This document shows, in pieces, positions 33,547 to 42,654 of a stretch of DNA of 64,000 nt. Each line of letters starts with the position of its first letter. Within the stretch, counting starts at the first letter, position 1. The DNA is from Vreelandella neptunia (lineage in GTDB: Bacteria; Pseudomonadota; Gammaproteobacteria; Pseudomonadales; Halomonadaceae), in NCBI RefSeq assembly GCF_034479615.1, contig NZ_CP140255.1:4712001-4776000 (forward strand), given 5' to 3'. The position numbers and the translations under genes were made by a program. The notes under the pieces are model-generated. The model saw only the letters and a list, made by a program, of their open reading frames with translations. It was not told the DNA's origin and made no database searches.

Positions 33547-35052
33547 TCAGCTTTGGCGTGACTCGTCAGTGCTATTCCGCGCGCCACGTCGGGAGGCGGC
33601 AAAGCGATAAACGGCCAGGCCGATGGAACCCACGGTCAGCGCGATGAAGGCCCAGGTAATCGGCCCACGTACGAAGATCGATAGGTCATTGGAGCCGATG
33701 AGCAGAGAACGACGCAGGTTGTCTTCGAACATCGGCCCCAGAATGAAGCCAATCAGAAACGGCGCCGCCGGTATGGCGGCACGATTGAAGATATATCCCA
33801 ACACTCCAAACGCCAGCATCAGCCACACGTCGAACGTGGCGTTATTGACCGCATAAGCGCCGTAGACGCAGAACATCAAGACGATAGGAAAGAGAATGGA
33901 CTTGGGGATATCGGCAATTAACGAGAAGTACTTGATGGCAACGTTACCCACCACCAGCAGGATGACCGAGCTGCACATAATCCCCAGGAACAGTGCATAG
34001 ATCAGCGACAGATTTTCCTGGAACATAAGCGGGCCAGGCGTTAACCCATGCACCATAAAAGCTCCCAGGATAATGGCGGTGATGACGTCCCCAGGAATAC
34101 CTAGCGATAACAGCGGAATTAACGTCGCCCCGGCAACGCCATTGTTACCGGCCTCAGCCGCTGCCACCCCTTCTACCTCGCCCTTGCCGAAATTTGCTCT
34201 GTTGGGAGAGCGCCGACGCGCATCGCTGTAGGAGATGAATGCCGCCGCCGTCGCGCCGGTGCCGGGGATAGCGCCAATAATGACGCCAATTAAGCTGCCT
34301 CGCACAATGCTTTTCATACAACGCTTGAGCTCAGAGAAGGCCAAACCGGAACCACTTGCCTTCGCCTTAATATGAGGAATCGCTTTCTTACGATAAAACT
34401 CGATAATTTCTGGAATAGCAAACAGGCCAATCAACAGAGGGATAAAAGAGATGCTGTCCATCAAGTTGTAGCTATCGAAGGTAAGCCGCTGGGAACCGAA
34501 GACCTCATCCAGCCCTACCATGGACAACAAAATGCCCAACAGCGCTGCCATCAAGCCCTTGATCATAGAGCCGCTGGCTAGCGAGATGATAATGGTGAGC
34601 GAAAAACAGATCAGCCAGAAAAATTCGGGTGCCCCGAAGTTCAGCGCAATTTTAGCCAAGTAGGCGGCAAAAAAGATCAACGCTATGTTGGAGATAAAAT
34701 CGGCAATCACCGACGAATAGAGCGCGGCCTTAAGCGCTTTTTTTGCATGCCCCTGTTGGGCCATCGGGTAGCCGTCTAACAACGTACAGGCCGAGGCGGG
34801 GGAGCCTGGGGTTCTGATGAGAATGGCGGTAATCGAGCCACCGTACATCCCCCCTTTATAGATACCTACCAGCAGCAGGATAGCGGCAACCGGCTGCATA
34901 GAGAAGGTAAAGGGAAGTGCCAATGCCACCGCCATGGTGGCGGTTAAACCGGGGATAGAACCAACAACCACGCCGATAACCACGCCTGCGGCTATGGCCA
35001 GAAAGTTATCCAGGCTGAAGAATATCTCTATGACTTCCGAAAAATTTTCCAT
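33547..35052 (-). CDS. tctA: Tripartite tricarboxylate transporter large membrane subunit
   Basis: This 501-residue TctA protein has about 12 helices and the two family motifs GSIPGLTATMAVALALPF and GAIPGTGATAAAFISYSDA. It is the last gene of the second TTT operon (tctC-tctB-tctA, 36649-33547). The operon lies between the AEC/SDR pair and divergent pcaR, so its cargo is probably an acid of the quinate/protocatechuate pathway. Confidence 0.92.
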   Translation of the reverse strand: MENFSEVIEIFFSLDNFLAIAAGVVIGVVVGSIPGLTATMAVALALPFTFSMQPVAAILLLVGIYKGGMYGGSITAILIRTPGSPASACTLLDGYPMAQQGHAKKALKAALYSSVIADFISNIALIFFAAYLAKIALNFGAPEFFWLICFSLTIIISLASGSMIKGLMAALLGILLSMVGLDEVFGSQRLTFDSYNLMDSISFIPLLIGLFAIPEIIEFYRKKAIPHIKAKASGSGLAFSELKRCMKSIVRGSLIGVIIGAIPGTGATAAAFISYSDARRRSPNRANFGKGEVEGVAAAEAGNNGVAGATLIPLLSLGIPGDVITAIILGAFMVHGLTPGPLMFQENLSLIYALFLGIMCSSVILLVVGNVAIKYFSLIADIPKSILFPIVLMFCVYGAYAVNNATFDVWLMLAFGVLGYIFNRAAIPAAPFLIGFILGPMFEDNLRRSLLIGSNDLSIFVRGPITWAFIALTVGSIGLAVYRFAASRRGARNSTDESRQS

Positions 35053-35079
35053 AGGGCACCCAGAAAAGTAAGTAGCAAA

Positions 35080-35586
35080 TCAGAAACCGAGCGGCATTAT
35101 CGGTAGTGGTACGTTCATTACTTCTACAAATAAGAGCGCCACCACAACTGGAAACAGAAATGCCAGGCTATATACCCACCAGGTGCGAACCGGATGCGCT
35201 ACGAAAAGAACTAAGGTTGCCAAAATACCGCAGAACACGGCGCCCATTACCTCAAACAAGGCAACATATATCACCAGCGATAGCACCATTAGCACGAAAC
35301 GCCGAGTGGAGCCTTTCTCAATCGCCCGCTCATCCTCCTCGGGCTTTCCTTCCACAATGAAGGCCTGAAGAATGAGTAGAATCGAAAACAGCAGAATCAG
35401 CCAGCCGATGATCGCCGGCAGCCATCGCGGCGACATCATTGGGTTTTGTAGGATCGGCGGTTCGTTTATATAGTTGGGTACCAGATAAAAGACCAACACT
35501 ATGGCAAACCCCAGCAATACAATGCCGGTGATGAGGTCGCTGGTATCTTTTATTTTCACTCTGCGCTTGGAACCCGAGGGTGTCAT
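35080..35586 (-). CDS. tctB: Tripartite tricarboxylate transporter small membrane subunit
   Basis: This 168-residue protein has a short basic N-terminus and four predicted helices, the last ending in NVPLPIMPLGF, much like the NVPLPAGSFI end of the other TctB at 27308. It is separated from tctC by 76 bp containing a hairpin and from tctA by 27 bp. Confidence 0.85.
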   Translation of the reverse strand: MTPSGSKRRVKIKDTSDLITGIVLLGFAIVLVFYLVPNYINEPPILQNPMMSPRWLPAIIGWLILLFSILLILQAFIVEGKPEEDERAIEKGSTRRFVLMVLSLVIYVALFEVMGAVFCGILATLVLFVAHPVRTWWVYSLAFLFPVVVALLFVEVMNVPLPIMPLGF

Positions 35587-35610
35587 CGCGGCCTTCTCCT
35601 GGGCAACAAG

Positions 35611-35638
35611 AGAGGCGAGGGTAGCGGCCCTCGCCTCT
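35611..35638 (-). other. Intercistronic stem-loop between tctC and tctB
   Basis: AGAGGCGAGGG and CCCTCGCCTCT form a perfect 11-bp stem with a 6-base loop. No T run follows. It is the third such hairpin placed right after a binding-protein gene in this window. Confidence 0.65.
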
Positions 35639-35662
35639 CTGTTATAACGGAAGAGTAGCTAG

Positions 35663-36649
35663 TTACTGGCTAATACCGGCCTGCTGTGCAACGCCCTGCC
35701 AACGTTCGACTTCATCGGCGATAAACTGCTTGAACTCTTCGCCAGACACCTGGCCCGGTTCGGCGCCCAGTTGATCAGCAAAGTCCACAAACTCTTCACG
35801 CTCCATCACCTTAGCCAGGGCATCCCGCATAACGGTTTGCGCTTCTTCCGGGAAAGAGCTGTGTGCCACCAGGCCAAACCATGCCGTGGTGACGAACTGA
35901 TCAAGGTTATACTCGCCCACTTCCGTCAGAGTGGGCACATCCGGCAAATACTCTGACCGCTCAGCGGAAGTCACCGCCAGAGCGCGCAGGTCACCCGAGC
36001 GAATATGCGAAAGGACGGTCGGCATGTTCTCGAAGGAGACGTCTACATCGCCGCCCAATAGCGCAGGAAGCGCCGCACCGCTGCCGGCAAACGGCACTGC
36101 CGTCATATTGGTCTCAGTCAACGTCTTGAATAACTCGCCGGACATATGAATCGAGCTGCCCACGCCGCTGTGGCTGAAGGTCATGTTCTCTTCTTTAGCC
36201 GCTTCAACGAACTCGATAACACTTTCATAAGGGCTGTCGGCGGGCACCACCATGACATTGGGGATATCGATCATGTTTTGCAGGAAGACAAAATCTTCGA
36301 CTGGATCGTAGCTAAGATCAGGGTAAATGGCCGCGCCGATGGTGTGACCGGGTGATGCCATTAAAATGGTGTGGTCGGCATCACGCCCACCGCGGGCGAG
36401 ACGACCGGTGCCCACCGTAGAGCCCGCCCCCGGACGATTCTCCACAACCACGTTAGCATCAAGCTCTTGCTGAAGAAGATCCGCGACGCGGCGGGACAAC
36501 ACATCCGTGGTGCCACCTGGAGCGTAGGGTACGACAAGACGAATATCGTCGGTGGGCCACTCATTGGCGCTGGCGGAGGAAACCGCTAGGCCCAGTGCTA
36601 GAGCGCTACCGAAGGCAGCCAGACATGATGCGCTAAGGAGTTTATTCAT
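35663..36649 (-). CDS. tctC: Tripartite tricarboxylate transporter substrate-binding protein
   Basis: This 328-residue Bug-family protein starts with a Sec signal ending SSASA and the family opening WPTDDIRLVVPYAPGGTTD. It is the first gene of the TTT operon and is divergent from pcaR. Two TTCGTA direct repeats 19 bp apart (36698 and 36717) and a full PcaR-type palindrome (36815-36829) lie in the 230-bp divergent gap, so PcaR may control it. Confidence 0.9.
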   Translation of the reverse strand: MNKLLSASCLAAFGSALALGLAVSSASANEWPTDDIRLVVPYAPGGTTDVLSRRVADLLQQELDANVVVENRPGAGSTVGTGRLARGGRDADHTILMASPGHTIGAAIYPDLSYDPVEDFVFLQNMIDIPNVMVVPADSPYESVIEFVEAAKEENMTFSHSGVGSSIHMSGELFKTLTETNMTAVPFAGSGAALPALLGGDVDVSFENMPTVLSHIRSGDLRALAVTSAERSEYLPDVPTLTEVGEYNLDQFVTTAWFGLVAHSSFPEEAQTVMRDALAKVMEREEFVDFADQLGAEPGQVSGEEFKQFIADEVERWQGVAQQAGISQ

Positions 36650-36814
36650 TGTTATCTTCCTGTGCGTTGCTAAGTAATTATTTATACTTAACTATTGTTC
36701 GTAAGGCATACACGTATTCGTATCATCTAGCTTGAGATTACGTTGTTGCTAACCTTTTAAAAAACACAACTTTAGTAGTAAGAAGCGGGATTGACCGCTG
36801 AAAGAGGGAGCCAC

Positions 36815-36829
36815 GTTCGCACTGCGAAC
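36815..36829. promoter_or_regulatory. PcaR-type operator between tctC and pcaR
   Basis: GTTCGCACTGCGAAC is a perfect GTTCG-N5-CGAAC palindrome 51-65 bp before pcaR, suited to autoregulation and perhaps control of the divergent tctCBA operon. Confidence 0.7.
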
Positions 36830-36879
36830 TTTTTTACGTTAATCTTTTATCCCCGGTTTTAGCACAATGGATAGTAAAA

Positions 36880-37659
36880 ATGCAGGAAAAAATGCTGAGT
36901 GAAGATAGCCGCGACTTTGTAACGGCCCTTGCTAGTGGTCTGGAAGTCATCCAGGCATTCGATCATGAGCACCCCCGCATGACACTAAGCGAAGTCGCCG
37001 CGCGCACGGGAATGAATAGAGCAAAAGCCAGGCGCTTCTTACTCACCCTGCATGCCCTGGGGTATGTGCGCAAACAGCAACGCTACTTCGAACTGGCACC
37101 CCGCGTGCTTCAACTCGGCTATGCCTTTTTATCGGCTAATAATTACCGAGATGTTATTCAGCAACATCTCGAAGACATTACCGCTGAAACCGGGGAGTCC
37201 TCCTCGCTTGGTGTACTTGATGGCAATGATGTTATCTACGTAGCCCGCTCGGCAGCAAAGCATCGCTTGATGGCAATTACGCTTTCAGTAGGCACTCGGC
37301 TGCCAGCAGCTCATACTTCCATGGGGCGCATGTTGCTCGCTCAGCTCAGCGATACCGACCTTGATCACTTTCTTTCTTCGGTTGCTCTAGAGTCTTACAC
37401 CGACAAAACGGTGACAGATGTTAGTGAGCTACGAAACCAGATAATAAAAGCGCGGCAGCAGGGCTATGCCATTTCTGATCAAGAGCTTGACTCCGGCTTG
37501 CGCTCCATTGCCGTTCCTGTCTATGACGCCAAGCAGCATTTAATGGGCGCAATCAATATCAGCACTAACGCTGCTCGGGTCGATCTTGATACGTTGATTA
37601 ATGTTTACTTGCCTGTTTTACAAAACAAAGTGGCCCAGGTAAGAGCGCATATTAACTAG
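36880..37659 (+). CDS. pcaR: IclR-family regulator of the beta-ketoadipate pathway (PcaR/PcaU/PobR group)
   Basis: This 259-residue IclR-type protein opens with SRDFVTALASGLEVIQAFD, characteristic of the PcaR/PcaU/PobR subgroup, followed by a winged helix (LSEVAARTGMNRAKARRFLLTL) and an effector domain. Members bind protocatechuate, beta-ketoadipate or 4-hydroxybenzoate. Four TTCG-N5-CGAA boxes in the window (before pcaI, pcaB, the AEC gene and pcaR itself) are its likely targets. Which effector it binds is not evident. Its last 8 bases overlap convergent aroQ. Confidence 0.87.
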   Translation: MQEKMLSEDSRDFVTALASGLEVIQAFDHEHPRMTLSEVAARTGMNRAKARRFLLTLHALGYVRKQQRYFELAPRVLQLGYAFLSANNYRDVIQQHLEDITAETGESSSLGVLDGNDVIYVARSAAKHRLMAITLSVGTRLPAAHTSMGRMLLAQLSDTDLDHFLSSVALESYTDKTVTDVSELRNQIIKARQQGYAISDQELDSGLRSIAVPVYDAKQHLMGAINISTNAARVDLDTLINVYLPVLQNKVAQVRAHIN

Positions 37660-38095
37660 CCCCCACCATCACCGCCTCTAGCGCGGCTCGATAGCCTTGA
37701 ACCCCGAGGCCAGCAATGACGCCATCGGCACGCAGCGAGACATAGGAGTGATGGCGAAAGGCTTCGCGCTTGTGAACATTGGACAAATGCACCTCAATAA
37801 CTTTGCCATCAAAAGCATTGAGGGCATCAAGAATGGCCACTGAGGTATGCGTGTAGGCAGCGGGATTGATAATAATCGCTTGGGTGCCATCCAGGCGTGC
37901 AGCGTGAATGGCGTCAATCAATTCGCCTTCATGGTTGCTCTGCAGACAAGTGATGTCCCAGTCGGCCATCACCGCTTTCTCCCGCAAAGTGTTATTCACG
38001 TCGTCTAACGTCTCGTACCCATATATTTCTGGCTGACGGCTACCCAGCAAATTTAAGTTGGGGCCATGTAATACCAATACCTTTCCTTGACTCAT
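37652..38095 (-). CDS. aroQ: 3-dehydroquinate dehydratase, type II
   Basis: This 147-residue enzyme converts 3-dehydroquinate to 3-dehydroshikimate. Type II signatures are present: GPNLNLLGSRQPEIYG (catalytic Arg and Tyr), QSNHEGELIDAIH, NPAAYTHTSVA, and EVHLSNVHKREAFRHHS. I use the ATG at 38095 rather than a TTG at 38107. Its place beside pcaR and near two quiC copies suggests a catabolic role in quinate use, feeding QuiC, though a biosynthetic role is not excluded. Confidence 0.93.
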   Translation of the reverse strand: MSQGKVLVLHGPNLNLLGSRQPEIYGYETLDDVNNTLREKAVMADWDITCLQSNHEGELIDAIHAARLDGTQAIIINPAAYTHTSVAILDALNAFDGKVIEVHLSNVHKREAFRHHSYVSLRADGVIAGLGVQGYRAALEAVMVGAS

Positions 38096-38153
38096 AACTC
38101 TCTTCAACCTTATGGGTTAGTGGATAGCTTGACCTAGCTGCCTGTTCTATCAC

Positions 38154-39515
38154 TTAACCCGCCAACTGCGCCAGCGCCTGTTCAAGCGATGTTTCCTGGC
38201 GCTGGGCATACAGCTCGATTTCATCGATAACGGCTCTCCCTAAGGCCTGCTCAAACGCCTGCTGACTTGCGCTGCTTGCATAATGATCATGGCTGTTTCC
38301 ACCCAGGTTGGATTGAAAAATACCGGCCGCGCTCACGGGTAAGAAGTCTTCATAAATCATCGGGGTCACACGGAGGGCGCCTTGTTCGATCAAGCTCTCC
38401 AGTTGCTCAACTGAAACTTCTCCTTGCACAGATGCACCCTGAACCGCCTGATAGTGGAAAAACGCTAATCCTTCGCGACGCAGCGTTTCATAGCTATCGG
38501 GAAACGCTTTAAACACCTCAGATAAATGCGCTTGATGGGTGTCATTATTGGCTAAGGTGGGCGAGTTCTCTTTGGCAGCTGCCAGCAGGCGGTCGTATAG
38601 CTCGCGCCCCTTGCGCGTTAATGCAATGCCGCGCTGTTCGATTTCGCCAAAGCGGGCGGTGTGTTTACCCTCAGCAGCGTCCGCGAAAGCAATCGTCTCC
38701 TCCAGTGCTTTGAAGCTGGTTTGACGTAGCAGGACTGGGCAGTCTCGGCGAGGCGGGCCTTCAATCGTCGCTTTGGGGTCAATGCCAACGCTGGGCATGC
38801 GCCGCTGCACTTCATCAATATCCAGCGTGCGCGGCGTTAGGTGGTTAATGTGCGGGCCGCGGAAGCAGACCACATCGGCAATTAAGCGGTGTTCGGCATG
38901 CAAACGCTCATAGGTGGCCAAGTCGACCGTGGCGTTGTCGTGCCAGCGGAACGTTTCCAACGCTTCCTGCACAAACTGCTTGGCATCGTCGGCGCTTAGG
39001 CCACCCTGCTGCTCAAAACGCTCAATCAGCGTTTTCACGTTGGCAGTGAAGATATCGCGGGCACTTAAAATTTCACTCGCCTGTTCTCTTAGTTCAGCTT
39101 TTTCGATCAGTTCAAGGCGCAATAACGAGGTAAATACGCGGAAGGGGTTCCGCTTGAGGGCACTATCCGCGACCGGCCGAAATGCCGTGGAGTGAACCGG
39201 CACGCCTGCGGTAGATAAGTCGTAATACCCCACCGGCTCCATCCCCATGACCGAGAACATTCGCCGCAACATAGCAAGCTCGCCTGGGCTTCCCACTCGA
39301 ATAGCGCCGTGGCGTTCAACGTTGATACGCGCCAGCTCATCGCTTTGTTTTAATTCACTGTTAAGTGCAGGATTAGCGGCGAGTACCTCTTGATTAACCG
39401 CCTCAACCAGCGACAGCAAGGTGCCATATTGCGGCACCTCCTGCTGATACATCGCCGACATGGCGCGGGAAAACTGGTCGCGAATTTCATCACTGCTAAC
39501 GTAAGCTGAACACAT
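38154..39515 (-). CDS. hglS: 2-oxoadipate dioxygenase/decarboxylase (DUF1338, HglS/YdcJ family)
   Basis: This 453-residue protein matches the DUF1338 family, whose P. putida member HglS turns 2-oxoadipate into D-2-hydroxyglutarate in lysine catabolism. Candidate iron ligands lie in ERHGAIRVG (His69), INHLTPRTLDID and GEIEQRGIALT. It stands alone, 58 bp after aroQ and divergent from the DUF72 gene. Its presence suggests D-lysine or 2-aminoadipate breakdown elsewhere in the genome. Confidence 0.82.
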   Translation of the reverse strand: MCSAYVSSDEIRDQFSRAMSAMYQQEVPQYGTLLSLVEAVNQEVLAANPALNSELKQSDELARINVERHGAIRVGSPGELAMLRRMFSVMGMEPVGYYDLSTAGVPVHSTAFRPVADSALKRNPFRVFTSLLRLELIEKAELREQASEILSARDIFTANVKTLIERFEQQGGLSADDAKQFVQEALETFRWHDNATVDLATYERLHAEHRLIADVVCFRGPHINHLTPRTLDIDEVQRRMPSVGIDPKATIEGPPRRDCPVLLRQTSFKALEETIAFADAAEGKHTARFGEIEQRGIALTRKGRELYDRLLAAAKENSPTLANNDTHQAHLSEVFKAFPDSYETLRREGLAFFHYQAVQGASVQGEVSVEQLESLIEQGALRVTPMIYEDFLPVSAAGIFQSNLGGNSHDHYASSASQQAFEQALGRAVIDEIELYAQRQETSLEQALAQLAG

Positions 39516-39729
39516 GGCACTATCCTGTTTGTAAACGGCTATACCTGCCCATAAAGGGGCTATACCTACATAGTAGCGCTATCGGCGTCTTAACAATTTC
39601 ACTTTTTCCGCGCCTTGCTATACATAAAAGCCATGCAAAGCCCCTATAGAAGCCGCCATGCACGCTTAACGGGCGGGGCGCTTAACCTGTTACATTAGCG
39701 CTTGATCTTGTTGACGTAGGCTGGCACCC

Positions 39730-40584
39730 ATGACGCTTCCTCTTTATCTAGGCTTGCCTATGTGGGCCAATCAAGACTGGCTGGGTAACCTTTATCCACG
39801 CCATGCCAAAACTGAGCTGTTAAGCGATTACGCGGCGGTGTTTTCCAGCGTTGAGGGCAACACTACCTTTTATAGCGGTACCCCAAAGCCGGAAACCATT
39901 GCTGCCTGGGCGTGTCAGGCACCATCCCACTTCCGCTTTTGTTTTAAATTGCCTGCCAGCGTCACCCACGATCAACGGCTAACCCGGTTAGAGGAGGCCT
40001 GGGCTTTTTTGACGGCGCTAGAACCGCTGCACGACCGCCTTGGGCCCACCATGGTTCAACTGCCACGGGATTTCGGCCCCCAAGAGCTTCCCCAGCTTGA
40101 AGCGCTGCTCGCCGCTTGGCCTGCCCATTTGCCTTGCGCAGTCGAGGTTCGCCACCCTGATTTTTTCCACAAAGGAGCCGCTGAAACAGCCCTTAACCGC
40201 CTGTTGATAACTTATTCGGCCAATCGCGTGATGCTCGACGTACGCCCGCTCTTCTCAACCCCGGCAAATGGCCATGTGGGCTTGGCCCATGCCCAGCAAG
40301 AAAAGCCGAAACTCCCGCTACACGTGCTTTCAACGGCAAATTTTCCTGTCATTCGTTTCATTGGCCATATTGACAAAACGATTAATAGCAACTATTTCGT
40401 CGCCTGGAAAGAGCGGCTAAAGCTGTGGATAAATCAGGGGAAAACCCCTTTCTTATTTGTGCATACTGCGGATAACCGCGAGTCTCCCCACATGGCCCGC
40501 TTACTCTATAACGCACTAGGAGAAGTGACGCCATTGCCCCCACTTGGGCCCTTTGCAGGTGAAAAGCAAAGCCAACTGTTTTAA
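39730..40584 (+). CDS. DUF72 (YecE-like) family protein
   Basis: This 284-residue protein has the DUF72 TIM-barrel pattern: YLGLPMWANQDWLGNLYP, VEGNTTFYSGTP, FRFCFKLPASVTHD, a VEVRHPDF strand and a late HTADNRESPHMA. The family is widespread but of unknown function. It is transcribed alone, and no partner is evident nearby. Confidence 0.85.
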   Translation: MTLPLYLGLPMWANQDWLGNLYPRHAKTELLSDYAAVFSSVEGNTTFYSGTPKPETIAAWACQAPSHFRFCFKLPASVTHDQRLTRLEEAWAFLTALEPLHDRLGPTMVQLPRDFGPQELPQLEALLAAWPAHLPCAVEVRHPDFFHKGAAETALNRLLITYSANRVMLDVRPLFSTPANGHVGLAHAQQEKPKLPLHVLSTANFPVIRFIGHIDKTINSNYFVAWKERLKLWINQGKTPFLFVHTADNRESPHMARLLYNALGEVTPLPPLGPFAGEKQSQLF

Positions 40585-40644
40585 CCCACCTTTTTAGGTC
40601 AGCTAACTGGCATGCTTGCGGTCGATCAGATAAATTGCGCTTAC

Positions 40645-40684
40645 TTTCGGAAAAGTACGCTGGCAATAACTCAATTTTCCGAAA
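40645..40684. promoter_or_regulatory. Inverted repeat upstream of the NSS transporter
   Basis: TTTCGGAAAA (40645-40654) and TTTTCCGAAA (40675-40684) are perfect inverted copies 20 bp apart, 56-95 bp before the transporter start. This looks like a two-half operator, or an mRNA hairpin if transcribed. The regulator is unknown. Confidence 0.4.
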
Positions 40685-40739
40685 ACTAGCGTGCCCAGCA
40701 CGCAGTAACTTACACAACAATCGACTTAATGGGTGATGT

Positions 40740-42083
40740 ATGGCGAAGCTTGCGCATGCGCAGTGGTCATCGCGAATGACCTTTGTGCTGGCCGCCGCTG
40801 GTTCAGCGGTGGGTCTAGGTAATATCTGGAAATTTCCGTATATGGTGGGTGAAAGCGGCGGCGCTGCTTTCGTATTTGTGTATTTGCTCTGTATCGCGCT
40901 GATCGGCTTGCCCATTCTTGTCTCTGAGTGGCTTTTGGGGCGGCGCGGCCAGAAGAACCCCGCCAGCACGATGTCAGAGCTGGCGCGCACGGCTAAAAAG
41001 CCAAAAGCCTGGGCCATCGTGGGCATCAGTGGCATTGTCGGGGCCTTCTTGATTTTGTCGTTTTATAGCGTGATTGGCGGCTGGTCGCTCTACTACACCG
41101 TCAACTCGGTGAGCGGTGCTTTTAGCGGTCAAGATGCCGATGGCATTGGCGCGCTATTTAATGGCATGTTGAGTAACCCTGGGTTGCTGCTGCTGGGCCA
41201 CTCCGTGTTTATGCTGCTGGTCATTGGGATTGTCGCCCGCGGCGTTACCAAAGGCCTTGAAGGCGCTGTACGCATTCTGATGCCAGTCCTCGCACTGCTG
41301 CTGGTCGTGCTGATCGGTTACGGCATGACGACCGGCCACTTTGGCGAAGCATTGACGTATATGTTCAACCCGGAATGGAGCAAGCTCACAGCAGAAACCG
41401 TGCTAGCCGCCTTGGGTCACGCCTTCTTCACCCTCTCTCTGGGTATGGGCATCATGATGGCTTACGGCTCTTATCTGGGCAAAGAAATCGATCTGCTGCA
41501 AACCGCCCGCACGGTCATCATCATGGATACCGTCATCGCGTTAGGCGCTGGTTTAGCCATCTTCCCGATCGTCTTTGCTAATAGCTTGGATGTCGCTTCG
41601 GGCCCTGGACTGATTTTTGTCACCCTGCCGCTGGCTTTTGGCAACATGGGAGGCGGAACGATTTTGGGGTTGATGTTCTTCTTGCTGCTGACGTTTGCGG
41701 CATTAACGTCGGCCATTTCACTGCTTGAGCCCGTGGTGGAATTCATTGAAGAACGCACGCCGCTAAGCCGTGTCATGGCTACCGTTGTGGCCGGGGTGGG
41801 CGCTTGGTTACTGGGTATTGCGGCGCTGCTGTCATTCAACGTGTGGAGCGAACCGGTGCTGTTTGGACTGGGCGTGTTTGACCTGCTGGATACGTTGACC
41901 AGCAAAATCATGCTGCCGCTGACGGGGCTGGGTGCGATTCTATTCACCGCTTGGTGCCTGGAGCGCAGCAGCGTGGAAGATGAACTGGGTCTTTCAGCGA
42001 CCGGCAAGAGCGTATGGAACGTCATCGCGCGCTATGTTGCGCCCGCTGGCGTTATTGCCGTCTTCGTAACAGGGTTAATCTAA
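40740..42083 (+). CDS. Sodium-dependent transporter, NSS (SNF) family
   Basis: This 447-residue symporter has the family opening WSSRMTFVLAAAGSAVGLGN followed by IWKFPYMVGESGGAAFV, which forms the sodium and substrate site in LeuT-like proteins, and about 12 hydrophobic segments. NSS members in bacteria carry amino acids or related compounds. Nothing nearby indicates the substrate. Confidence 0.9.
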   Translation: MAKLAHAQWSSRMTFVLAAAGSAVGLGNIWKFPYMVGESGGAAFVFVYLLCIALIGLPILVSEWLLGRRGQKNPASTMSELARTAKKPKAWAIVGISGIVGAFLILSFYSVIGGWSLYYTVNSVSGAFSGQDADGIGALFNGMLSNPGLLLLGHSVFMLLVIGIVARGVTKGLEGAVRILMPVLALLLVVLIGYGMTTGHFGEALTYMFNPEWSKLTAETVLAALGHAFFTLSLGMGIMMAYGSYLGKEIDLLQTARTVIIMDTVIALGAGLAIFPIVFANSLDVASGPGLIFVTLPLAFGNMGGGTILGLMFFLLLTFAALTSAISLLEPVVEFIEERTPLSRVMATVVAGVGAWLLGIAALLSFNVWSEPVLFGLGVFDLLDTLTSKIMLPLTGLGAILFTAWCLERSSVEDELGLSATGKSVWNVIARYVAPAGVIAVFVTGLI

Positions 42084-42189
42084 GCTCAGCCGCTTGTATA
42101 GCCGAGCTGCCAAGGCCCTGCTAACCGACAGGGCAGCGTGGTTTTGCGCAGATAATAGTTGCGCCCCTACTCTCTTGGCATCCTGAAAC

Positions 42190-42405
42190 TTAGTGTAATT
42201 CGCTCTCTTGCCGATCTTCATCGGGCAAGGGGGCGATATCCCGCGATAACTTTTGAAACTCACGATGAAGCTCAATACCCCGCCGCGCTCTTAAGCTGCG
42301 TTGGGCAGCGCTGCGCTGGCGCTGAGCATGCTCATCGACTTCCATACTCATGAAGATGTCGAGCAATTCGCTTTTAACCGAGGTGATTCGTTCGACGTTT
42401 CTCAT
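42190..42405 (-). CDS. Small basic hypothetical protein, possibly PA3496-like
   Basis: This 71-residue protein has no signal peptide or membrane segment. A central acidic-then-basic part (MSMEVDEHAQRQRSAAQR, then SLRARRGIELHREFQKL) resembles the PA3496 family of small proteins. GGAGG lies 10 bp before its ATG, which supports translation. It is divergent from the hexR-like gene and convergent with the NSS gene. Function unknown. Confidence 0.65.
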   Translation of the reverse strand: MRNVERITSVKSELLDIFMSMEVDEHAQRQRSAAQRSLRARRGIELHREFQKLSRDIAPLPDEDRQESELH

Positions 42406-42654
42406 AATCGACGTTCCTCCAGATGAATATGCCTTCGTCCACCTGCATCCGTGACGACTGTTATGATGCAGTGCGGCACTTCAGTTATTACTATAACCTA
42501 CTTGACAAAATGATGACCATTCATAAAAAAAGGGGCTAACGGCCTTTAAACGCTAGCCTGAACGTCGTTATCAGTGCCCATTTGCACCATCAGTCAGGCA
42601 TACTGTGACCAATGCCAACGTAGCCAAGTGAGCTAGAAAGCCAAGGAGCTGAAC

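Noticed and set aside
42530..42560. A run of A with a GGC/GCC stem as a minus-strand terminator
   Set aside because: The stem is only three base pairs and no minus-strand gene ends there.
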